This document shows positions 1 to 6,238 of a DNA stretch of 25,487 bases, one piece after another (within the stretch, counting starts at the first letter, position 1; each line of letters starts with the position of its first letter). The DNA lies in assembly GCA_904502025.1 (NCBI GenBank), contig CAJGDJ010000030.1, positions 1 through 25,487 of the forward strand. The letters run 5' to 3'. This DNA is from an uncultured Muribaculaceae bacterium. Lineage in GTDB: Bacteria > Bacteroidota > Bacteroidia > Bacteroidales > Muribaculaceae. Under the pieces are notes generated by a model that worked only from the letters and a program-made list of their open reading frames with translations, ran no database searches and had not been told where the DNA came from. The position numbers were made by a program, and so were the translations under genes.

Positions 1-83
1 TACTAAGCATTACCTTCGGCAATGCAATAGATTTTCAATCTATGGGGCTTGTAAATCGCAAAAAAGAATCTCAACCGCATTAA
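1..83 (+). CDS. possible C-terminal end of an unidentified gene (partial)
   Basis: The frame starting at base 3 is open from the window edge to a TAA at 81-83 and gives 26 residues (starts LSITFGNAIDF, ends KKESQPH). The composition is plausible for a protein tail. Frame 2 is also open, to about base 142, so the reading is not secure. I do not recognise a family. The stop lies inside the hairpin at 69-97, which could end this transcript. The bases upstream of the window would settle it. Confidence 0.25.
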   Translation, partial: LSITFGNAIDFQSMGLVNRKKESQPH

Positions 84-97
84 ATCTGCGATTGAGA
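69..97. terminator. hairpin, possible terminator
   Basis: The arms TCTCAACCGCA (69-79) and TGCGATTGAGA (87-97) pair over 11 positions with one C-A mismatch and a 7-base loop. On the minus strand the hairpin is followed by TTCTTTTTT, as in an intrinsic terminator. On the plus strand only a weak T run follows. It could end the putative plus-strand gene at the edge, or back up the stronger terminator at 150-187. The segment TGCGATT (87-93) can also pair with AATCGCA at 54-60, an alternative fold. Confidence 0.45.
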
Positions 98-149
98 CAC
101 ATTTTTATACTCATTTTGATTTTTATCGGACAGCAATAATAGAAATTAA

Positions 150-187
150 AAAACGTCCACATTTTAGTTGTAAAGTGTGGACGTTTT
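150..187 (-). terminator. intrinsic terminator after the mtnN-luxS-AlbA_2 cluster
   Basis: Two 16-base arms (150-165 and 172-187) pair throughout, with a single G-T wobble, around the six-base loop AGTTGT. On the minus strand the stem ends in a run of six T. It lies 27 bases past the stop of the AlbA_2-type gene. The A/T ends make it usable in both directions, so it may also stop rightward transcription from the edge. Confidence 0.8.
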
Positions 188-213
188 AATTGGATTTACT
201 TTTTGTCCCAAAG

Positions 214-867
214 TTACAATAAAGCAATCTTAAATGTTGTTCCGGTGTAGGTGAAGTCGATTACATCTATGGCGTAGAGTTTTGTGATGATTTCTTCGGC
301 TGTGTGGCGTGAGATGCGTGCCGTTTTCATAAATTCTTCAATAGAGGCATTGCCGTTTTTTTCAAGATATTCAATAAGCACACTCTCTGTCTCTGAAAAG
401 GAAAGCAGTGAGCCTTTTTGTGCTTCTTTTTGTCGCCATGCTCGCACCATAAGGTCGGGTGCTACAATGTTTTCGTCTTTTACTCGGTAGTAGGTACGCC
501 ATGAGCCGTCGGGTTCCTGAACTTGTACCGGTCGGCGAGAAGCTCGAGCAATCTCGGCACAAATCACAATGGCACCACCTTCGGTTTTATATGCGGTAAA
601 TTCCACGTTTTGTGCCGGACGACAATACATTTGTGCAGCTTGCTCAATCACATAAATATCCTCCTCGTTGCGTACTCCGGCAATGTTTCCGTTGTCTTTT
701 ACGCCAATGAGCAATCGACCCCCATCGTTGTTGGCAAACGCCGACAGGCTACGGGCAATTTTGCGAGCATCTGAGATGGAGAATTTGAAATCTTGATGTT
801 CGTGTTCCCCCTCCTCAATGAGTCGTTGGATATAAAATTTCCCTTTTATGGCTTTTATATCTTTCAC
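214..867 (-). CDS. AlbA_2 (Schlafen-type) domain protein with C-terminal winged-helix-like segment
   Basis: This 217-residue protein has an AlbA_2 / Schlafen-like putative nucleic-acid-binding domain at about residues 13-125. Visible signatures are the E-x-Q-D-F-K stretch (23-28), the S-A-F-A-N-N-D-G-G motif (42-50) and the L-L-I-G-V-K-D strand (52-58). Residues 155-210 look like a helix-turn-helix ending in a small beta wing. Members of this family are often annotated as ATP-binding or transcriptional regulators, but few have a proven role. The start is GTG at 865-867; the next in-frame ATG, at residue 80, would cut the domain away. It begins 12 bases after the luxS stop and is followed by a strong terminator, so it is probably the last gene of the mtnN-luxS operon. 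A regulatory role in that context is inference. Confidence 0.85.
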   Translation of the reverse strand: MKDIKAIKGKFYIQRLIEEGEHEHQDFKFSISDARKIARSLSAFANNDGGRLLIGVKDNGNIAGVRNEEDIYVIEQAAQMYCRPAQNVEFTAYKTEGGAIVICAEIARASRRPVQVQEPDGSWRTYYRVKDENIVAPDLMVRAWRQKEAQKGSLLSFSETESVLIEYLEKNGNASIEEFMKTARISRHTAEEIITKLYAIDVIDFTYTGTTFKIALL

Positions 868-879
868 GTGGAGTGAGGA

Positions 880-1362
880 TTATTGTGGGTAGTTGAGGTT
901 TTCTTCTTGAAGATTCATCAGCACCTCTTCGAGGTATCGTTTAGCCTCCTTACGAGCCCCTTCAAGGTCATTGTAGGTGTAGTTGCCACAATCGCGAGCA
1001 GTTGCTCCAGGGATTTCGCCCTCAAACGCTGCTATAAATTCAAATGTTTCACGCATTAATGGTGCGATGTCGCTTGAGGTGTAGTCGCCATTTATGAGCA
1101 GATAGTTGCCTGTGCGACAACCCATAGGACCCCAATAAATTATGCGATTTTTCCACTCGGCGTGATTGCGAAGATAAGTGGCTGCGAGATGCTCGATAGT
1201 GTGTAGTGCAGCACCATCGACAGCCGGCTCACGATTGGGTTCACTCATGCGAATGTCAAATGTGGTAATTACGTCGCCCGAAGTTGTAGTATCTTTACGT
1301 GACACAAAGATGCCACGTTTCATTATTAGGTGATTTATTGTGAAACTTGCTATCTTTTCCAT
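880..1362 (-). CDS. luxS: S-ribosylhomocysteine lyase (AI-2 synthase)
   Basis: The protein has 160 residues, the usual LuxS length. It cleaves S-ribosylhomocysteine to homocysteine and 4,5-dihydroxy-2,3-pentanedione, the precursor of the AI-2 signal. The metal-site motif H54-T-I-E57-H58 is intact, the third ligand is C125 in R-D-C-G-N-Y, and the catalytic cysteine is C82 in P-M-G-C-R-T-G. The N-terminal I-N-H-L segment typical of the family is also present. The ATG at 1360-1362 lies two bases after the mtnN stop, so the two are almost certainly co-translated. MtnN supplies its substrate. The AlbA_2 gene follows 12 bases downstream. It is cytosolic, and nothing is odd in the sequence. Confidence 0.97.
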   Translation of the reverse strand: MEKIASFTINHLIMKRGIFVSRKDTTTSGDVITTFDIRMSEPNREPAVDGAALHTIEHLAATYLRNHAEWKNRIIYWGPMGCRTGNYLLINGDYTSSDIAPLMRETFEFIAAFEGEIPGATARDCGNYTYNDLEGARKEAKRYLEEVLMNLQEENLNYPQ

Positions 1363-1364
1363 GA

Positions 1365-2045
1365 TTAGAAACTTGCCAATAGTTGGGTTAATTTTTCAAA
1401 TGTGTGTTGAGGTGCATCTTCCCAAAAGTTTTCATATTGAGAGATGTTGTCTTCGCCTCCCGGAGTGTCGCTAATAACACGCATGCAGAAGAACATGACA
1501 TTTTTCAAGTAACACACCTGTGCTATCGATGCCGACTCCATATCTACGGCCATAACATCGGGGTAAAGAGATTTGATGCGTTCCACTTCTTCTACTTTTG
1601 ATACGAAGATGTCGCCCGAACATATAAGCCCGTGTTTCACTTTGTCATCTTCGGCAAGGCAGGGGAGAGCTACCAATTCGGGAACGCTTGTGAAATATCG
1701 AGGACAGCCTGCAGCGTCGCCCCATTGAGTGCCGGGACCACACCACACATCATGGTAGGCAATACGTTCCCCCACCACTACATCAAGGATTCCGGCTCCT
1801 CCACCTGCACCGCCTGCAACACCTGTGTTAATGACCAAGTCGGGGTGAAAGTTTTCAATCATAGTGAGAGCTCCAATGGCTGCATTTACTTTGCCAATGC
1901 CACATTGCATGGCTGTTACTTCGTGGTTGTGAATTTTTCCGGTGTGGAAAGCAATGTCGTTGATTGTTATTGTTGAGTGGTTGTCGATTAATGGGAGTAG
2001 GAGATTCAACTCTTTACCCATAGCCACGATAATTCCTATTTTCAT
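1365..2045 (-). CDS. mtnN: 5'-methylthioadenosine/S-adenosylhomocysteine nucleosidase
   Basis: The enzyme removes adenine from S-adenosylhomocysteine and methylthioadenosine. The 226-residue form starting M-K-I-G-I-I-V-A-M at 2045 is the family's canonical N-terminus. The frame stays open for 52 codons further upstream, but that stretch overlaps the lipoprotein gene and has no family similarity. Catalytic residues are visible: E12 in the N-terminal loop, M169-E170 in the ribose-binding D-M-E-S motif, and D193 in the S-D-T-P-G motif. The N-T-G-V-A-G-G strand (73-79) is typical. There are 49 bases between it and the upstream lipoprotein stop, with no convincing promoter, so co-transcription or a weak local promoter are both possible. 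It forms a two-step pathway with luxS. Confidence 0.95.
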   Translation of the reverse strand: MKIGIIVAMGKELNLLLPLIDNHSTITINDIAFHTGKIHNHEVTAMQCGIGKVNAAIGALTMIENFHPDLVINTGVAGGAGGGAGILDVVVGERIAYHDVWCGPGTQWGDAAGCPRYFTSVPELVALPCLAEDDKVKHGLICSGDIFVSKVEEVERIKSLYPDVMAVDMESASIAQVCYLKNVMFFCMRVISDTPGGEDNISQYENFWEDAPQHTFEKLTQLLASF

Positions 2046-2094
2046 ATTTATATTTTTATTTAAATAGCATATTCTAAATTTTTGCAACCTCATC

Positions 2095-3504
2095 TTAGTT
2101 TGGCACATAAACATACGCACCCATATCGGGTTGACTGCCACGAGGCAATCCGTAGCGGTCAAATTCGGCTTCGGGAAGCGTATATTCGGGATATCCTGCA
2201 CCTATTGCAGGAGAGCCGTTTTTGAGACGATAGTCAAAAATGTACTCTTCGCGAACAGTGTAATATAAAGGGTCTTTACCCCAAATGCAAGAAATAAAAT
2301 TGTCATCATTCGAACCTTCTGATTTTAGCAGACAATAACGCAATGTGATGGCTGTGTCAGTGAGGTTGCCATGCGATATCTCAGTGCCATTGCCATAGAT
2401 GATTGAGTTGGATATGTCGGCCACCATATAGGGTAATCCTGAGTTGTCGTCGGTGTCAAGGTTGATATGGTCAAGTTGTATAGCTGCCCCACCTACTGCT
2501 GCGAATAGGTAGTAGTTGGCAAACGTGCAATGATTGAAAATGTGATTTCCTCCACGCAAAAACATTACCCCGGCTGCGGCATCGGCAATTTCACACCCCA
2601 CAGCTTTTATGTCGCTATATATTGAGGCGAGTGCATATTCTTTTGAATTGCGAAGTTGGCAATTGATAAGTGTCAATGCCGGATTTTCTTGTGCTCCTAT
2701 TGAATCGACAAATACTCCCCACACAGTGTTGCGTATTGACGTATTGGTAAGGTAATTATTGCGACTTGTTGAACTAAATTCCACACCTTGCCATTGTCCC
2801 GACATCAATTCAAAGGGCAAATCATTTACTACATTGTCAATGCGGTCGCCACTCATGTTTACCGGCTTTTCAGCAGTGCCGTTGCTCACAAGTGTGCCAT
2901 CAATTCGCAACGTAGCATTATTATGGAAATATAGTATTACGCCAGGGTCGAGTGTGAGTGTTACGCCCTCTTTTACGATTAACGAGTCGAAAATTTGATA
3001 TGGCTTATTGGCAGTGAAGCGAGTGTCGGTATCAATAACAACCCCTTTTTTACGTTCCACATCTTGTCCTTCGGCAGTAATTACCACAGTTGATGTAACA
3101 CCTTGTACCACAAAGTCGAGATGCCTTTCTACAATCATTGGAGCATCAGTTCCGTTAGCTTTTAGCGTTGCTTCAACAAACACATAAATTGAGTCGTTAG
3201 GCCGAATCTCGACATTTTGGAACTCTTTGCCTGCCACTCCATCTACGTTAAAACGAAACATGCCCTCGGCATCATCACGCATTGTAATTGAGCTGATATT
3301 GATTATTTTATCATGTTTGTTATATACGGTGAAAGAGTGGGTTGGAGTGCCGGCTTCGGTAAAAATTGGACCCATTTTCAATGTATCGGTCGAGAATGTA
3401 GGTTGGTCATTGACATCGGTCGAAATGCCATCTTCAATACATGAAGATAGCCCTATAACGAGCAATAAACCACATATCCCTAATATTGATTTAATTTTAT
3501 TCAT
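2095..3504 (-). CDS. surface lipoprotein with right-handed beta-helix and choice-of-anchor Q-like end
   Basis: This 469-residue protein starts M-N-K-I-K-S-I-L with a lipoprotein signal peptide and a lipobox L-S-S-C at residues 19-22, giving Cys22 as the acylated residue. A longer reading begins at TTG (3528), but the ATG at 3502-3504 fits the signal peptide better. Residues about 35-150 resemble an Ig-like beta domain. Residues about 165-430 contain repeated short strands with N/D turns, as in right-handed parallel beta-helices. The tail S-P-A-I-G-A-G ... Q-P-D-M-G-A-Y-V-Y (about 430-466) matches the choice-of-anchor Q pattern common in Bacteroidetes. It is probably anchored in the outer membrane; its ligand or enzymatic role is unknown. 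It lies downstream of two secreted glycosidases but is separated from them by a terminator. Confidence 0.8.
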   Translation of the reverse strand: MNKIKSILGICGLLLVIGLSSCIEDGISTDVNDQPTFSTDTLKMGPIFTEAGTPTHSFTVYNKHDKIINISSITMRDDAEGMFRFNVDGVAGKEFQNVEIRPNDSIYVFVEATLKANGTDAPMIVERHLDFVVQGVTSTVVITAEGQDVERKKGVVIDTDTRFTANKPYQIFDSLIVKEGVTLTLDPGVILYFHNNATLRIDGTLVSNGTAEKPVNMSGDRIDNVVNDLPFELMSGQWQGVEFSSTSRNNYLTNTSIRNTVWGVFVDSIGAQENPALTLINCQLRNSKEYALASIYSDIKAVGCEIADAAAGVMFLRGGNHIFNHCTFANYYLFAAVGGAAIQLDHINLDTDDNSGLPYMVADISNSIIYGNGTEISHGNLTDTAITLRYCLLKSEGSNDDNFISCIWGKDPLYYTVREEYIFDYRLKNGSPAIGAGYPEYTLPEAEFDRYGLPRGSQPDMGAYVYVPN

Positions 3505-3592
3505 TGCAAAATTCAGATTTTTATCCAATTAATAAACGATTTTCAACTCGTTATATTGTGAGAAACAAGGGGTAAATGTATTAGAATAAAAA

Positions 3593-3626
3593 ACACAGCC
3601 TCTTGCCGGGAAGCAGGAGACTGTGT
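3593..3626 (-). terminator. intrinsic terminator of the downstream phosphodiester glycosidase gene
   Basis: The arms begin ACACAG (3593) and end CTGTGT (3626) and pair over about 14 bases with one mismatch and one G-T wobble. On the minus strand the hairpin is followed by TTTTTTATT. It lies 24 bases after the glycosidase stop and separates that gene from the lipoprotein gene. Confidence 0.85.
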
Positions 3627-3650
3627 GGGGTTATAAAAGTGATGATTATT

Positions 3651-6068
3651 TTATTTAATTACGAGTTGAGCTGAGCGTTTAGCGTTGTTGTCGTTTACTG
3701 AAATGATGTAAATGCCTGATGCAAGATTTGATGTGGCAATTTGGTTGCCGGTGCCTTTTGCTACTAATGCTCCGGCAGGGGTATAAATAGCGTATGTTGC
3801 ATTTTCGGTTGAATTAATCGATACGATTGCACCGGCTTCTACCGGGTTAGGTGCAATAACAAGAGCATCATTAGCTTTTTCGAGAGTAATATTCTCAACT
3901 CCATCAACGGGTGCGATAGCCGTATAAACGCCATAGATATGAGGTATTTCGATGTGGCATGCAGTATTAACAGCATCACCTGAATAGAGTGTAATGGCGT
4001 TGATAGTGAGAGGATAGATTCCGGCATCGTTAGCATCAGCAATGTCTCCGGCAGGGATTTGTACACGATTAATTGTGTTGGCAGAGAGCGTTGGTGTTAT
4101 TGTAATATTAGAGGCTCGAGCTCCTTGGCTTGGAGTTACTTGCACAGTAATTTGTTTGATAGAAGCATCTCCGGGGTTGATTTGTAGCTCGATAGAGTCG
4201 GGACGGCTCCAAAGAGGTAATGCTTTAGTTAATTTGATATATGGACTACGAGCTGAACTAACAGTGTAGTCGATTGCCAATCCATTTGAACCGATTGTTG
4301 TCAAAGCATCATTTTTTACACCACTTTTTGAGGTTTTCCACGATGATACATCAATATTTGTTTCGGCATCTTGGTAACGAGCCTCGGGGATTTCAACTTT
4401 CACAATTATTGTGTCGTAGAATGCTTCAACTGAGCCAAACACACGAGTAGTTCCGTTTTTGATACCATGTATCACACCGTCGTCGTCGATAGAGGCAATG
4501 CTATTATCCTCAATGATCCATGTTAAAGCCGAGTTTTCGAGAGGCATTTCTTTATCGCCAACAGTAGCGGTAACTTCCATTGTGTAGTCGGTATATGAAT
4601 CGACCAATATGCTGTCAAGACGGAATGCGGGAGCACCACTGCCAATGGTTACGATAACTTCGGCTTTGGCATCACCGTATGTAGCTGTAAGCAAGTGAGA
4701 CCCCTCTCCGTTAGAGAATAGTATTGTGCCGTTTTCTACGATTTCGCCCAATTCTTTGGGGCAAGAAAGAGTAGCTTCTTCAAAATCGTCAGAAATCATC
4801 ACTCCATATTTATTAAACGCATACACACGAGGATTGTAGAACCCATATTTAGGTAATGCAGTCTTGAAATCTTCAAAAGCGAGAGATGCTACGGTGTTGT
4901 CAACTGGAGCATTTGAAACGGCAAATACACCATTGGTTACAGCACGCTCTTTACCATCGCTGGGGTTATTACGCACACCAAGCACCTTAGTATATATAGC
5001 TGAAGAACCACCACCATCGAAGTTCATGGCTTCACTACAACCTACTTCGCGCATAATATCGGCAAGCACTTTAGAAACACAGCCTTGAGAGGCTGAAGTG
5101 CGACCATCAACAACGAGCAATACGAGTTTTGTGCCGGTTGCATCATAACCGATAGCCGTGCGAGGGTTGAGGGCTGTCAAGTGGTCGAGGGCTGTCTCGG
5201 TTGACAATACTTGACCTCCTGAAAGAATCATCGGTTGACCACCTGCCATTTGAGTGGGAATGATAGTGTTCTCGCCAAGTTTCATTTGAGTGTTAATTGT
5301 GATTGTCTCTCCTTGAGTAAGTCCCGAAACAAATGTAGCACCGGTGCCATGTCCGGAGAGAACATAACTGCCTGCTGGTATAGTTGTAGAGCCAGCAGAG
5401 TGAGGAGCTTCGGCTACGGTCATTTGCACTGTTCCCATACTCAAAACACTACCTTCAACAGGGGTAATGATTACTTCATATCCATAATCGTTGGTACCTG
5501 TAGTGGAGCCATATTTAGGAGTGTAAATGATGAGGTTGTCCTCATAGCGAGCATTGTTTACAGTGGTAAGAGAGTGAGAAACTCCGGCACCGGAAGTAAC
5601 AGTACCATTAAATGTGGCACTACCTACAAGGGCTTTCTTGTTGGCGTCGATAGCCCAACCGGTCCAACCATTATTATTGGCATACCATATTTCGTTGTCA
5701 ATTACGGTAGAACCAATAGGTTTGCTATTTCCAAAGAAGTCGGCATTAACCCCTGCAAAATATTGCACTTCATCGGTAGTGTTGTTTTGAGCCATTTTAG
5801 AAACGGCAGCACCACCGGCAAGCGAATTTCTGTTGGCAGGGGCCACACGCATTTCTACATTGGGGTGAGTGAGGTCGGTAATAGTGTAAAATACATTGAG
5901 GTTGTATGCTCCTTCTACACGAAGCGATGTTTGTGTAGTCCCCGGCCCTATCGGTGCATGAAATAAGGTATCAACTGTATAGGTATTGCCCTGCAATGTC
6001 CATTCTTTTGCAGCCCACGTTGATAGTGGTGCAGTTGCAGCAAGTAGTAGAATAATAGATTTTTTCAT
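3651..6068 (-). CDS. T9SS-exported phosphodiester glycosidase family protein (copy 2)
   Basis: This 805-residue protein has a signal peptide (about 1-20). A phosphodiester glycosidase domain related to mammalian NAGPA, the enzyme that uncaps GlcNAc from mannose-6-phosphate, covers about residues 50-385. Family signatures are G-V-N-A-D-F-F (106-112), N-P-R-T-A-I-G (301-307), V-V-D-G-R-T (319-324), the F-D-G-G-G-S-S motif (350-356) and D-G-K-E-R-A-V-T-N-G (371-380). Ig-like segments follow (about 395-560; the second contains S-I-A-S-I-D-D-D-G-V). Then comes a beta-rich region (570-720) and a T9SS type A sorting domain (about 735-805: I-A-P-N-P-V ... A-S-G-I-Y-I-I-S-V). It is predicted to be exported and fixed to or released from the surface. 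Its substrate, a sugar-1-phosphodiester in host or microbial glycans, is inferred. It is paralogous to its upstream neighbour throughout its length. Confidence 0.9.
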   Translation of the reverse strand: MKKSIILLLAATAPLSTWAAKEWTLQGNTYTVDTLFHAPIGPGTTQTSLRVEGAYNLNVFYTITDLTHPNVEMRVAPANRNSLAGGAAVSKMAQNNTTDEVQYFAGVNADFFGNSKPIGSTVIDNEIWYANNNGWTGWAIDANKKALVGSATFNGTVTSGAGVSHSLTTVNNARYEDNLIIYTPKYGSTTGTNDYGYEVIITPVEGSVLSMGTVQMTVAEAPHSAGSTTIPAGSYVLSGHGTGATFVSGLTQGETITINTQMKLGENTIIPTQMAGGQPMILSGGQVLSTETALDHLTALNPRTAIGYDATGTKLVLLVVDGRTSASQGCVSKVLADIMREVGCSEAMNFDGGGSSAIYTKVLGVRNNPSDGKERAVTNGVFAVSNAPVDNTVASLAFEDFKTALPKYGFYNPRVYAFNKYGVMISDDFEEATLSCPKELGEIVENGTILFSNGEGSHLLTATYGDAKAEVIVTIGSGAPAFRLDSILVDSYTDYTMEVTATVGDKEMPLENSALTWIIEDNSIASIDDDGVIHGIKNGTTRVFGSVEAFYDTIIVKVEIPEARYQDAETNIDVSSWKTSKSGVKNDALTTIGSNGLAIDYTVSSARSPYIKLTKALPLWSRPDSIELQINPGDASIKQITVQVTPSQGARASNITITPTLSANTINRVQIPAGDIADANDAGIYPLTINAITLYSGDAVNTACHIEIPHIYGVYTAIAPVDGVENITLEKANDALVIAPNPVEAGAIVSINSTENATYAIYTPAGALVAKGTGNQIATSNLASGIYIISVNDNNAKRSAQLVIK

Positions 6069-6114
6069 AAATTGGTTATGTTATTTAATTATTATTTTAG
6101 CAATTGAATTATTA

Positions 6115-6142
6115 CAAAAGATAAAATATATCTCCGGAGCAA
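6115..6142 (-). promoter_or_regulatory. possible promoter for the copy-2 glycosidase gene
   Basis: On the minus strand, TATCTTTTG (6123-6115) is one base longer than the Bacteroidetes -7 element TAnnTTTG. A TTG lies at 6142-6140, 16 bases upstream, shorter than the usual 19-20. The terminator at 6190-6222 means this gene needs its own promoter, and nothing else in the gap fits better. The short palindrome CTCCGGAG sits between the two elements. Confidence 0.35.
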
Positions 6143-6189
6143 TATTTTTGGTGCATTATTAATGCTATTGCATAGGAGTTAAAAAATTA

Positions 6190-6222
6190 ATTGCCATGGG
6201 AATATTTAATCCCCATGGCAAT
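6190..6222 (-). terminator. intrinsic terminator between the two glycosidase genes
   Basis: Perfect 11-base arms ATTGCCATGGG (6190-6200) and CCCATGGCAAT (6212-6222) flank an 11-base A/T loop. On the minus strand it is followed by TTAATTTTTT. It lies 16 bases after the stop of the upstream paralogue. Confidence 0.85.
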
Positions 6223-6238
6223 CTATTAAGACAGTTAT

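Noticed and set aside
20..60. tRNA-like stem with a 7-base loop at 27-43
   Set aside because: No D-arm, T-arm or acceptor stem can be drawn around it on either strand, and the anticodon would not fit the apparent long variable arm.
209..216. TAACTTTG element on the minus strand
   Set aside because: It overlaps the stop codon of the AlbA_2 gene, has no -33 partner at the right spacing, and is followed by a terminator, not a gene.
2046..2201. 52-codon upstream extension of mtnN
   Set aside because: It overlaps the 3' end of the lipoprotein gene, and the family's canonical N-terminus begins at 2045.
5235..5966. Open frame of 243 codons on the plus strand
   Set aside because: It lies entirely opposite the glycosidase gene at 3651-6068, has no recognisable domain and a composition typical of antisense shadow frames.
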